DNA of 64,000 nt from Prostheceraeus crozeri (taxonomy: Eukaryota > Platyhelminthes > Polycladida > Euryleptidae). The stretch covers positions 142,501 to 206,500 of the forward strand of contig CAJQUW010014356.1 in NCBI GenBank assembly GCA_907163375.1, in the 5' to 3' direction. The notes under the pieces were generated by a model. The model was given only the letters and a program-made list of their open reading frames with translations, did no database searches and was not told where the DNA came from. This document shows positions 47,893 to 58,129 of the stretch, in pieces (position 1 is the first letter of the stretch; every line of letters begins with the position of its first letter). Made by a program: the position numbers and the translations under genes.

Positions 47893-47894
<2 letters not shown>

Positions 47895-47945
<51 letters not shown>

Positions 47946-47960
47946 ATATATAATTATATG

Positions 47961-48001
<41 letters not shown>

Positions 48002-48075
48002 ATATATAATTATATGTATTAATATATATATATATATATATACTATATATATATATATATATGATATGTATATAT
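47895..48075. repeat. (TA)n tract 3, with internal duplication
   Basis: TA run with two copies of a more complex block (ATTATATAATATATAATTAT then GTATTAA) at about 47939 and 47994, showing local tandem duplication of about 55 bp. Confidence 0.95.
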
Positions 48076-48103
48076 ATTAAAATAAAATAAAACATTCAAT
48101 TCA

Positions 48104-48143
48104 CAACATGTTTCTGCATTTATTCTAATGCCTTCATCAGGTG
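48104..48143 (-). ncRNA. Hammerhead-like 3' motif of PLE A
   Basis: Minus strand: CTGATGA, then AG, a 5-bp stem GCATT/AATGC, A, then GAAACATGTTGTG. This follows the hammerhead plan, CUGANGA - stem II - GAAA - short stem III - UH, with CAC/GTG able to start stem I. Extra bases between the CUGANGA core and stem II are non-canonical, so cleavage is uncertain. Confidence 0.5.
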
Positions 48144-48323
48144 CTAACAGAATTAACATGAAATCAAGCTTATATATGACAAGAATGATAATGAGTAAAA
48201 TTTACAAGCGATGGCATGGAATGATATGGCAACAGGACAATTAACAATATAACAATAAAATCAGATGAAATGACAAGTTTACAAAGACTGCTATGTTTAT
48301 GATGACGTGACCAAACGAGCTAT

Positions 48324-49357
48324 TTACAAATTCAATGCCAGTGGATTAGAACCTCCTCGATCATTCATGAGTGCATCAGTACTGGTACTCTTAATAAGAA
48401 TTGATTCCAAAAGACGAGGGTTATTATTAACCGTAGAGATACTCGCAAAGCCGTCTTTCTTTGGTGGATGGACGTGCATGCTGACTTCTGTCGGAGTAGG
48501 ATGCGCTTTGAGATGTTCATTAATGCGAGTAATGAAATGACGAATGGAACTGCCAATGCAACATTTATCACAATGTTCACAACTATATTTGTATACAATA
48601 TTTGATTTCAATTCGTTATTTATTTTATCTTTGTTGGGAAAAAATTGAGAAGTCTTCAGGGTTGTAAAAATAACCCTTACACGTACAGTCTCTGGTAGAA
48701 ATTTATTTATGTCTCTGATGTGGCGATTTAGATTGCTTTCTTTGTCAGTAATGAAAGGGAAACTCCAATTCACGGTTGTAGTGTCGCTTTCATTTTCATT
48801 TTTGTCGCTTGAACTTTGATCTCTGTAATTTTTTTCGACTTTTGCCTGGACGCCATCAATGACTCCGTCGGAGAACCCGTTCTCCCGAAAAATAGAACGG
48901 ATGATCTCCACGGACTCATGACAACACTCAGGAGAAGAAGATACTGCTCTGGCACGGTAAAACAAGGATTTCATGGCTGCCAAGCGATAGTGCTTTGGAG
49001 CGTAAGCGCAATTGGGAGTATACACTCCAGTATTCGTCTCTTTCAAATACCAAACTGTATCAAAAGAATTGCCATTCCGAATGATCTTGGTGACAAGAAA
49101 AATAAGAGAATTTTGCTCTTCTTGTTCCATCGTAAACTGAATATTGCTATGAAGCCTGTTAATGAACTCAAAAAAATTTGTTATGTTAGACGAATGATCA
49201 AAAATCGTAAAAATGTCATCGACAAACCGTTTGTAGAATCTGGGGCTATGCGGACAGTCTTGTAAGCGAGACTCAATTAAAGTCATCGCAAAAGCTGACA
49301 TTGTTGGAGAGAGGCATGAGCCCATGGACAGCCCGTCATTTTGCACATAGAGCTCAC
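48324..49357 (-). pseudogene. PLE A RT fragment with GIY-YIG
   Basis: From the foldback junction the frame runs GELYVQNDGLSMGSCLSP, then FYKRFVDDIFTIFD (RT catalytic motif), the linker region, and the GIY-YIG block IVYKYSCEHCDKCCIGSS through RINEHLKA to a stop at 48324. The fragment is uninterrupted, and the open frame extends upstream to 49541 through antisense sequence of the inverted arm. The result is a 405-codon chimeric ORF whose first 60 or so residues are the reverse-complement translation of its own C-terminal region. Confidence 0.85.
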
Positions 49358-49708
49358 CAGAAGTCAGCATGCACGTCCATCCACCAAAGAAAGACGGCTT
49401 TGCGAGTATCTCTACGGTTAATAATAACCCTCGTCTTTTGGAATCAATTCTTATTAAGAGTACCAGTTCTGAAGCACTCATGAATGATCGAGGAGGTTCT
49501 AATCCACTGGCATTGAATTTGTAAATAGCTCGTTTGGTCACGTCATCATATGCATAGCAGTCTTTGTAAACTTGTCATTTCATCTGATTTTATTGTTATA
49601 TTGTTCATATATGTTATTGTTATATTGTCCTGTTGCCATATCATTCCATGCCATCGCTTGTAAATTTTACTCATTATCATCTTGTCATATAAAAGCTTGA
49701 TTTTATGT

Positions 49709-49771
49709 TAATTCTGTTAGCACCTGATGAAGGCATTAGAATAAATGCAGAAACATGTTGTGAATTGATTG
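49709..49771 (+). ncRNA. Hammerhead-like motif, inverted arm of PLE A
   Basis: Plus-strand copy of the motif at 48104-48143: CTGATGA 49724-49730, stem II GCATT 49733-49737 with AATGC 49744-49748, and GAAA 49750-49753. The palindromic AACATGTT follows, which in minimal hammerheads can form stem III between two molecules. Confidence 0.5.
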
Positions 49772-49815
49772 TTTTATTTTATTTTAATATAATCTGGACA
49801 CAAGCTTATCAAATG

Positions 49816-49848
49816 TATATATATATATATATAATATATATATATATT
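49816..49848. repeat. (TA)n tract 4
   Basis: Short TA run just outside the right arm of PLE A. Confidence 0.95.
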
Positions 49849-50249
49849 GTTGATGATGAATCAGCATGATCTTAAGTGATCTAAATAAATACCAATTACC
49901 ACGGCGGGCAGCGTCAGTTATATATAGTGTCAGTATATAGTCAGCTATATAGTGTATAAACATTTCAAAAGTAAGCACGCCTCCATCTGTTTAACATCTG
50001 ATAAGCTCAAAATATTAGTGCTCCAACACAATTTTTCCAACAGCTATGAACGAAAGACAGCAGAGAAATATTACATCAAAGTGAATTCAACAGCTATGAA
50101 TGTAATGCTCAACCAAAATCTATAGATGTATAAAACTTTTTCAAATTTCGTATGTAAATGTGTTGATAAAATTCTTTTTACCATCAGACTTTGAAAAGAG
50201 ATAGTCGAAATATTGTCACAATAAGATCTTATTTATTGGCCTCGTCTTT

Positions 50250-50252
<3 letters not shown>
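49849..50252. other. Spacer between PLE A and PLE B
   Basis: About 400 bp with no coding sequence. The segment AACAGCTATGAA occurs twice (around 50039 and 50088) and TATAGTGT occurs twice near 49930-49955. Confidence 0.4.

Positions 50253-50287
<35 letters not shown>
50253..50287. repeat. (TA)n tract 5
   Basis: TA run abutting the 3' end of PLE B. Confidence 0.95.
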
Positions 50288-50289
<2 letters not shown>

Positions 50290-50340
50290 CGGAAATAGCC
50301 CAAAATTATTGAAATTCAAAACAAGATTGTTAGGAGCGCA

Positions 50341-50377
50341 CAACATGTTTCAGCAAATCATTTGCCATCCTCAGGTG
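50341..50377 (-). ncRNA. Hammerhead-like 3' motif of PLE B
   Basis: Minus strand: CTGAGGA (position 7 of the core may be any base), TG, stem GCAAA/TTTGC, T, then GAAACATGTTGTG, identical to PLE A from GAAAC onward. CAC in front can pair with GTG behind. Confidence 0.5.
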
Positions 50378-50531
50378 AAATCAAGCAAACAAAGTTAAAA
50401 AAATCTTTAAATACAAAATTACAAGTCATTAGGTCACCGAGATAAAATCACTGAAGTCACAAAATGAAGTCAATTCTGAAGGTCACTTGCATTGGAAGTA
50501 GCTACGCAATAAAATACACAATAGAGCCATG

Positions 50532-52680
50532 AATTACAAATCTATCAGCGTATTAATGGAGCTTGCCCTTTCATTCATGAGAGTGCTAAAGTCAGACTTC
50601 TTTATTATAATTGATTCCAGAAATCTAGGGTATTCAGTACAGGCAATGATATCGAAATTTTCTTTCTTTGGTGGATGTACATGCATGCTATTTCGGTTGG
50701 TGTTGGATACGCTTTCAAATGTTCGTTGATTCTGGTAGCAAAATGGCGGATAGAGCTGCCCACGTAACACTTTTCACAGTGATCACATGTGTATTTGTAC
50801 ACAACATTAGACTTTAATTCGGGCACAACTTTATCCTTATTAGAGAAAAAATTGCTAGTTTTCAAGGTTTTAAAAACGGGCGAAACTTTCATGTCAGGCG
50901 GTAAAAACTTATTGATGTCTTTGACACGAGAAAGAAGATTTTGTTCACTCTCCGAAATGTAGGGGAAGCTCCATGTTATAAATTTAAAGTCGTCATGAGC
51001 GTTTGGTCGAGCAACGTTGGCTTTGTGTCTTGCCTCAACTTTTTCTCGCATGCGCAAAATAGTTCTTTCAGAAAATCCGTTTTTTTGAAAAGAGCTTGAA
51101 TAGCAGAAACAGAGTTTTGATAATTATTAGGATTGGAATTCAATTTCAAGGCACGATAAAAGAGTGAATTCATAGCAGCCAAGCGATAACGTTTGGGAGC
51201 ATAAGCAGAATTAGGGGTGTAAATGCCAGTATTTGTTTCTTTGAGGTGCCAAGCGATATTGAAGGCATTCTCACTTTTGGTAACTTTGGTATCTAAAAAC
51301 ACAAGACTTTCATTGACTTCTCGCTCCATCGTGAATTTGATATCAGGATGAAGGGTATTCAGAAAGTCATGAAAGGCGGAAGCATCGGAGTTTTTGTCAA
51401 AAATGCAAAATATGTCATCAACGTAACGTTTATAATAAGGAGACAACCGTTGACAGGGACAGGAAGAGACAGGGAGACAGGGAGAGAACCGTTGAAGTTT
51501 TTCATGCGAGTTTCTATCATGTCCATGGCAAAAGAGGCCATAGTTGGGGCAAGACACGATCCCATAGACATTACATCGGTCTGCACAAATAGCTTGTCAT
51601 CGAATGAGAAGAGGATGTTCGTGCAGGCTAGCCTCAAAAGTTCACGAAGGGCCTGCTTTCCGATAGGGAGCTGATCCTCATTGATGGTGTAAAGGACATG
51701 ATCAATTGTATCCTCAATAGGAATACTCGTGAAAAGATTTTTCACATCGTAGCTAATAAGTTGTGTATTCTCTGAACTTAATCCATTCAGAGAATCCACA
51801 AACTCGAAAGTATCTTGACAGTATGCGTTTTTGGAATGAGAGGTTTGAGAACATTGTCCAACCACTTGGCCAATTTTGAAGGATACGAATTGATCATGTT
51901 CAAGATCGGACGATAAGGAGGGTCTTCCTTGTTTTTGTGGATTTTAGGAAGCCCGTAAAGTCTCGCCGGTTGAGAGCCAACCGGTTTGACAGTCTTAAAG
52001 ATAGCATCCGAAATTAGGAGCCTCGTTTTCATTTGAGTCAGCTTGCGAATAAATCTATCCTCTTCGAGGATGAACGGATCCTTCTTTGATCGGGCACAAT
52101 ATGAATATGGTTTGAAACGACTGCTGTCACTGAGCAAAGTGGTCATTTTTTCAACATAAGAACTGCGTTTGTCAATGACAACGCCATTGCCTTTGTCGAA
52201 TTTGCTGATGTATAAATGCTTTCTAGAAGATAGGTTTCGAAGAATCTTTAACTTAGATTTCCAATATTTGGAAACTTTATGACAAGAGAAATAAGACTTA
52301 AAAGTACCTCGAAATTTGTGTTTCAAAGTATTCAAAGTGTCTTCAATAAGAGAAGAAATGCAAGCAATCTGACTAAAGACAGCCTCAGCTTCAGCCTTTT
52401 CCTGGTCAATGGAAATTCGTTCCCTTGGCCACGACATAGAAAATCCAAGGCTGAGTAATTGAATTTCGTCGCTATTGAAGCTATCTTCAGAAAGATTTAT
52501 CACCGAATGAGATGCTGCATTATCAGTCACATGATCTCTTACGTTATCGGAAATCAATGAAGTTAACTTTTTTTCGTGAATTCCACGAATAGATTTGCCT
52601 AATTTTAGCAAATGGTGCCTCATGATTGTCTGATAAAGGATCCGTTCATCCTCGTTAAAGGACTGCAAGGAGTTCTGCAA
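50532..52680 (-). pseudogene. PLE B reverse transcriptase with GIY-YIG, frameshifted
   Basis: In order: an N-terminal region with SSRKHLYISKFDKGNGVVID and ARLYGLPKIHKNKEDPPYRP (51787-52680); a shift near 51850; LISYDVKNLFTSIPI and FVQTDVMSMGS (51359-51865); a shift at the minisatellite near 51460; YYKRYVDDIFCIFD and the AYAPKRYRLAAMNSLF block; a shift near 51060; then the GIY-YIG region VVYKYTCDHCEKCYVGSS (50605-51057) and a last shift to the C-terminus near 50534. At least four indels. The residues needed for RT (YVDD) remain. Confidence 0.85.
51452..51492. repeat. Small GACAGGGA minisatellite inside PLE B RT
   Basis: Plus strand repeats GACAGGGA/GAGACAGG units about four times between the FAMDMIETR and YYKRYVDD blocks. 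It shifts the RT frame and adds residues not seen in the sister elements, so it arose after or during insertion. Confidence 0.75.
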
Positions 52681-52690
52681 CTGTTTTTCT

Positions 52691-52738
52691 TATATATATA
52701 TATATGTTTTCTATATATATATATATATATATATATAT
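52691..52738. repeat. (TA)n tract 6
   Basis: Two TA runs separated by GTTTTC, lying between the 5' end of PLE B and the 3' end of PLE C. Confidence 0.95.
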
Positions 52739-52810
52739 TTCCACCATGATATGGCCACATATTCATTTCAAAGAAAAAAAGCAATCTTGTGATAATTTGC
52801 TTTTATCCAA

Positions 52811-52845
52811 ACGCGTTTCAGAGCGTTACAGTCTCCTTTGTCAAT
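52811..52845 (-). ncRNA. Degenerate hammerhead-like motif of PLE C
   Basis: Minus strand: TTGACAA, AG, a 3-bp stem GAG/CTC with a long loop, T, then GAAACGCGTT. Same plan as PLEs A, B and D, but the CUGANGA core has lost conserved bases, so catalysis is unlikely. Confidence 0.35.
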
Positions 52846-53089
52846 GGATTGATGCAAAACAAGGTAAAATCATTTTTATATGAGATGAAATGAAATGAAC
52901 ACTGTTAAAATGGCGTCAGATGGCAATGTACAGATGAAACAGAAAAAGGACAGACATGAAATGACGTACTTTGAATCCAATGACATAGCTATAGATTTAG
53001 TAGATAGAAGTGGAAAGGAACCGTCTCTATTGTTCAGCAAATTATTATTGTTTTTAATCAGAATCGATTCGAGAATCTTGTGACTGTTG

Positions 53090-54626
53090 GTGCACGCAAT
53101 GACTTAAAAATTCTTTTTCTCTAGCGCGTGTGGATGAACTGATATTTCAGTGGGTACTGGGTACCCCTTCATGTGCTCTGAGATCCGAGTAATAAAATGT
53201 CTAGAAGTCTCCCCGATATAGACATATTCACATTCTCCACAGGTGTACGAATACGTACATTTTGATTTCAAGTCGGGAGGGAATAATATCTTTACTTCTA
53301 AAGAACATGCTGGTCTTCAACGTTTGAAAGACCGCTCTGATTTTTACATTGCTTGGTAACAATTTGTTTAGCTCATGTATTCTGCTTTTCAGAACAGGCG
53401 CTTTCTCACGGATAAAAGGAAATTGCCAATTGATGATTTTCAAATTTTCAGGTTTAGCCTCTTTTTCAACTCCAAACTGATTGTCAACTTTCACTTTAAC
53501 TTTGTCTATGGTATGTTCATCATACCCATTATCAATAAAAATTGTCTTGATTTTCAAGCAAGAATTTTGATAAATCTCAGAATTTGACGAAATGCGCCTA
53601 GCACGATAAAACAGCGAACGCATAGCAGCCAATTTGTACTGTATTGGAGCGTGAGAACAACTAGGAGTTGTAACCTCAGTATTTGTCCCCTTTTGATAAC
53701 CATGAAGTAACAAACTGACTATCTTCACGTTTGATCATGATATCAGGGAAACAAATACCTCTGTCTTTCTCATCTTCATGGTAAATTTGATGTCATTATC
53801 CAACGTGTTTATAAATTCAAAGAACTCTTTGGCATCAGCAGAGTCTTGAATATAGCGAAACAATCGTCAACATATCTTTTATAAAAGACAAACTTGTTTC
53901 CAGAAAACTTTCCAAATTTGGATTCTAGAAAACTCATGGCAAAAGATGCCATGGTAGGGCCTAAATTTGAACCCATAGACATGCCGTCAATTTGTCTGTA
54001 AAGTTGGTTATTAAAAGAAAACATTACATCTTTTGCAAGCTAAGTTAAGCAGCTCCCGCATTGTGCGCTTGGAGACTGGAAGCTCATTTTCAGCTATGTT
54101 AGAGATGATGTAATCAATAGTACGGTCGACAGGAATACAGGTGAACAGAGCAGAGACATCATAGCTGCACATGTAAACATTATTTTTAGGTTCAACTTCG
54201 ACGGCGATCAAAAAATTCAAACTGTCCTTGACGTTATAAGTTTTTGGTATGTGCTTCTTTAAAACAGAGTCAAGCCAAGAGGCAATGTTGGAGAGATAAG
54301 AGTTTTTCATACTGAGAATTGGACGATAAGGAGGATTCTTAGAATCTTTATGGACTTTAGGAAGACCATACAATCTTGCTGGTTGGGAACCTTTGGCTTT
54401 GATAGCCTGAAAAATGGCATCGGAGATACAGCCATCTTTTTTGAGCTTACTCAACTTCCGATTAAGCTTATCTTCCTCAACAATGTGGGGATTTTTCTTC
54501 GCTCTCTTATCAGGAACATATTGTTTGAACCGTTTACTATCTGAGAGGAATGATAGAATTTTTCTCAGATACGTGTCTTTAGAATCGATAACAATGCCAT
54601 TGCCTTTATCAAATTTGGAGATGTAT
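53090..54626 (-). pseudogene. PLE C reverse transcriptase with GIY-YIG, broken
   Basis: Frames in order: SQPARLYGLPKVHKDSKNPPYRP and CSYDVSALFTCIPV (54011-54454), a shift near 54020, LYRQIDGMSMGSNLGPT and FYKRYVDDCFAIF (53809-54024), a shift near 53840, stops around 53740, LAAMRSLFYRARRISS and the INWQFPFIREKA linker (53228-53728). The GIY-YIG region continues below 53240 through shifted frames with CGECEYVYIGE. At least four lesions. Confidence 0.8.
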
Positions 54627-54660
54627 AAATAATATATATAATATATAATAATATATATAT
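54627..54660. repeat. TA-rich tract 7
   Basis: AATATA/TATA repeats between PLE C and the 3' end of PLE D. Confidence 0.9.
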
Positions 54661-54705
54661 TTTTTCTTTTTCAAAACCATCGTACTCAGCAGTGAGATTT
54701 TATTC

Positions 54706-54746
54706 CGGACATGTTTCGGTATTTGAGGTCATACCATCATCAGCGT
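54706..54746 (-). ncRNA. Hammerhead-like 3' motif of PLE D
   Basis: Minus strand: CTGATGA, T, stem GGTAT/ATACC with loop GACCTCAA, then GAAACATGTC. The terminal GTC is the classic hammerhead cleavage triplet, and CG/CG plus GATT/AATC on the two sides could form stem I. Only one extra base separates the core from stem II, so this is the most canonical of the four. Confidence 0.55.
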
Positions 54747-54851
54747 TACAATCAAACGGTAAGAGCAGATACGAAATGGCTTATATACAAAAATGAAAAA
54801 CTATGGTGAAATTTACAATGAAGTCTGATTGGTTGAGATCCACTCCTCTCG

Positions 54852-55845
54852 TTAGCAAGTGTGGTCAAAGTTGCTTTTGATCAATATCGTTTCTAGAATT
54901 TTAGGAAATTTAGTTCTACCGACGATGCTGAAATTCTCACGTGACGGATTGTGCACGTGCATAGATATCTCTGTAGGGGTCGGTTTACCAGAAATGTGCT
55001 CGTTTATCCGAGTTGCTAAATGGCGTGTTGTAACGCCAACGTATCGCATTTGGCAGCGATCACAGCTGTAAAGGTACACAATATCAGATTTAAGCTCACT
55101 CGAAATAGCATCAACGTTCTGACAAAAATCATCAAGGGTTTTCAGAGTTTTGAAAATCAATCTAATTTTCAAGTTTTCAGGTAACGATTTATTGACAGTA
55201 TAAATGCGTTTCTTTAGCTCTTCGACACGCTTGCTAAGAAAAGGGACATTCCAGTGAATAAATTTGAGATCATTCTCATGCTCGGTGTGTCTATTATTGG
55301 CTTGCGTTCAACCTCATCTTTGATTTTCAGCATTAACTTATCAGAGTAGCCATTCAATCGACTGAATTTCAAAATTTCATCAATGACGTTATTTTTAATG
55401 AATTCGTTGAGAGCAAATACGGAAAGCTCGATAGAATAAAGAGCGGAAAGCCGCTACTTTATAAGAAAAAGGAGCCATTGCAGACGAAGGAATATACATT
55501 CCGGTATTTGTATCTTTAAATGCAAAAGAGACAAATAAATCGACATGATCAATGGTTACTTTTGTATCTAAAAACCTCAAGGAATCGTCTGACTGATAAT
55601 CAACAGTAAACTTGATGCTGTTGCTCAACGAATTGATAAACTCAAGAAAATTCTCAATTTCTTTTCTATTACGAAAAATGCAAAAACAGTCGTCGACATA
55701 TCTTTTGTAAAACAACGGCTGGTTGCCTGAAAAATTTTTGAATTTGCGCTCCATACTGTCCATGGCGAAAGCAGCCATGGTAGGACCCAGCTTCGAGCCT
55801 ATAGCCATACCGTCAAACTGAGTATAGAGATTGCCATTAATAGAA
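54852..55845 (-). pseudogene. PLE D RT fragment with GIY-YIG, broken
   Basis: Contains LYTQFDGMAIGSKLGPT, FYKRYVDDCFCIFR, the FLDTKVTI block and FKDTNTGMYIPSSAMAP (55395-55845). The frame breaks around 55300-55440. The C-terminal part (54852-55172) holds IVYLYSCDRCQMRYVGVTT and RINEHISGKPTPTEISMHVH (GIY-YIG), ending at 54852. Confidence 0.82.
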
Positions 55846-55849
55846 AAAA

Positions 55850-56050
55850 TAAAATAATATACATATATAATAAACATATATACACATAATATATACACAT
55901 ATATATATATATACATAAAATAAAATATAATATACATTATATATATTATATAATAATATTATATATATAATATATATATATTATATATTTATTTATATAA
56001 ATTAATATATATATCTATATATATATATATTTATATATATAATTATATAT
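55850..56050. repeat. TA-rich tract 8, right edge of the array
   Basis: Long imperfect TA tract. No further transposon of the array is seen beyond it. Confidence 0.9.
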
Positions 56051-57103
56051 ACTCCAGCTATTCTATCTGCTTTATTTTGCTTTACGTCATCTTTCATCAG
56101 TTTCTTTGTTCCTTGAGGAAAGAATTCGTTGGCCTTCATTTCCAAAAGGTCTCTTTTTCAATTTTTTGAATTCAGGAAATACTCGTATATTTCAGAACTG
56201 AAATTCAAGACATATCACTAGCATTCGCATTTGTTTCTCCATGCATAATTGTTTTTTTTGTTGAATAAATTCAACTGTCCCTGCAAGAACTACAAATAAA
56301 CTCAAAATCATAATCAGGAGTATGAAAATAACATAAATTTAGATGAAAAAGATCTAATTTTATAGTATTTCATTTCACCAAAAACTGATGGACAAAAGTG
56401 ACAACCGGCCAGGACCTCGGGACATACAAGTAAAACCGGGACGTCTGGTAAATCTACTTTTACTTCAGTCTGCTTTCAGAGTGAGGCGATTAAAAGACGC
56501 ACAAACTGAATACAAAATGTAGAATATAAAGCGATGATTTCATTAATTCTCTTCAATTTTGATTATATCGCTAATTAGGATATTACAAAGAGAGGATTAC
56601 AGATACTCTAATGCAGCATCAATCTCATAAACAGAATCATCTCCGCACTATTTAGGGATTGAATTGAAAACTGCATGAGAATTTCTCTTCTTTCTCCTAT
56701 AGATTAGATCATTGCATTCATCTATCGTGTGACGTTTGGAGTTCCCCATTTCATGTATCGATCTTGTAATCCAATTCTGTTAGACAAGAAAGAAATAAGT
56801 GATGTGGAGCGTCAGTTTCCAACATGTACTAGTTGTCCACGAACATTGACTAATCTGTCGATTATGGTTCATCCTAAAGTCATCTTCATATCTCCAGGTT
56901 CAATGATGCAATCTTCATTTGCTGACAAACTAACAAAATTCATGAAGTCTTTAACAAGGACAATCAATATTTATTGATATTTTATTAACTTTGTTTTAAA
57001 GCAATTTTTGTCTTTTCAAATAGTTGCACCACGATTTATGTAGAGTCATCAATAGTTATACATTTTACTAACCTTCCTAAGTGTCCTTTGATGATGTTTG
57101 GAT
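56051..57103. other. Spacer, no gene recognised
   Basis: An 82-codon frame at 56729-56977 with cysteines shows no recognisable domain. Otherwise nothing seen. Confidence 0.35.
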
Positions 57104-57150
57104 CAGTGGCGGCTCGTGCAGTTCAAGTGAGGTGCAGTCCAAACTTCTGT
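57104..57150 (+). mobile_element. hAT terminus fragment (same family as 37586-38514)
   Basis: CAGTGGCGGCTCGTGCAGTT and the downstream GTGCAGTCCAAAC closely match the right terminus of the element at 37586-38514. No partner terminus or target duplication found. Confidence 0.6.
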
Positions 57151-57704
57151 TTGTAAGCTCATTAGCTAATGTGGTCTCGCCCATCGCGGCTACTACAATT
57201 AGCTATAAATGTACACCTTGATGTACATGTGGGCTATGCGTCCATTTATGACATGGAAAACTTGACATTGAAAAATATATTTCAAATATTTAACTGCGAT
57301 CCCTTTATAATAAAGAATTCTTTTATAGTTTGGACTCTCCATTCAATTAAAAAAAGAAACTAAGTTCAAATTTCATAACAGGTCATTGAAATGAAAGCAA
57401 ACAATTTCATTTTTAAGCTCTTCCGTTCAAAATGATTTTAAATTATTGGTCGCAAAAAGTCGCAAGAGAAAACAGGTTGCATCCGAAATATTATAATTTT
57501 ATGGGTTGACGGTGAACGCACGAAAGCTGTTTTCCCGTAATTCGTTGAGCAATTGGTCTTGCAAGTTCTTCACTTCCACAAAATCGATTTTTTGGTACAA
57601 CGGTCAATAGTGAAGCAGTAGCCATTTTGAAGTAATTTTGGTTTGCCTTTCTGAGATTTTGCTAATCGTAGCCGTTTACTAATTTATGCTCATGGGTCTA
57701 ACAC
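57151..57704. other. Spacer, no gene recognised
   Basis: No coding region or repeat recognised. Confidence 0.35.
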
Positions 57705-57831
57705 GTCTTAGGGCCGCATGCTGAAAGTCACCCTTCACTTTCCCTTAACTTTCACTTCGTCTTAACTTTCGTAAAGTGCGAGTGAAGTGAAGGTGGAGGC
57801 AAAGTGTGACTCCAGCATAGGGCCCTAAGAC
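57705..57831. mobile_element. 127-bp MITE with GTCTTAGGGCC ends
   Basis: The ends GTCTTAGGGCC and GGCCCTAAGAC are perfect inverses. Further in, CATGCTG/CAGCAT and GTCAC/GTGAC continue the inverted pairing. The centre is rich in CTTAACTTTCACTT and its inverse. No clear target duplication: if the element starts at GGG, the flanks are TTA and TAA. Confidence 0.7.
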
Positions 57832-58129
57832 GATAGAAAAGTCGCGCTTTACTTCAACTGATTCAAGCGAAGGCATGAATAATGGAAAGTGGCTCATGAC
57901 TACCAGAGCAAGGTATCAAAAGCATTGAATGAGGATTGCCTATCAAAAAGATGGAGATGAACTATCTGTTTGACTGCCTCTTCATAGAGCTCAAGAAACA
58001 ATTCACTTCCTACATGGAAATCTTTTATGTTTTCTACTCGTATAACAATATTATCTCAACTAAACGAAAGGACGATGACCGGAAGTAGTAAGCCCATCCC
58101 AAATTCAAGTGCAAAATGTGAAAGGATGA
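57832..58129. other. Spacer
   Basis: Nothing recognised. Confidence 0.3.

Larger units (their letters stand above)
45824..47894 (-). mobile_element. Mariner-like DD41D transposon inside a (TA)n tract
   Basis: 2071 bp. Perfect 28-bp inverted ends (45824-45851 and 47867-47894), starting CAAGGTGTTTCAAAAGTAGG, abut TA runs on both sides. Perfect ends and a transposase with one frame break suggest recent activity. It carries two copies of a 32-bp segment (46167 and 46256 onward) and a long hairpin downstream of the transposase. Confidence 0.92.
48076..49791 (-). mobile_element. Penelope-like element A, foldback with 415-434 bp inverted ends
   Basis: The 3' part of the element (48076-48490) is present again in inverted orientation at 49358-49791, joined to the truncated RT at 49357. 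Both outer ends carry the 3' hammerhead-like motif, facing outwards. The outward ends pass into TA-rich sequence. The right arm has one small insertion relative to the left (around 49605-49620). Confidence 0.88.
50288..52690 (-). mobile_element. Penelope-like element B, nearly full length
   Basis: Minus-strand PLE running from just inside a (TA)n tract (52691) to another (50287). It keeps nearly the whole protein and a 3' hammerhead-like motif, which makes it the most complete PLE of the TA-tract array. Confidence 0.85.
52739..54626 (-). mobile_element. Penelope-like element C, 5'-truncated
   Basis: Minus-strand PLE whose coding begins at LYISKFDKGNGIVID (about 54625), directly at a TA-rich tract. 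It runs to a 3' end abutting (TA)n at 52738. Confidence 0.85.
54661..55845 (-). mobile_element. Penelope-like element D, 5'-truncated
   Basis: Minus-strand PLE that begins in the middle of the RT at FSINGNLYTQFDG, directly at a TA-rich tract, and ends near 54661 at TA tract 7. Confidence 0.85.

Noticed and set aside
47871..48095. Open frame encoding isoleucine/tyrosine repeats
   Set aside because: Translation of the (TA)n tract only.
57705..57831. Assignment of the MITE to PIF/Harbinger
   Set aside because: The flanks are TTA and TAA, not a direct TWA duplication, so the superfamily is left open.
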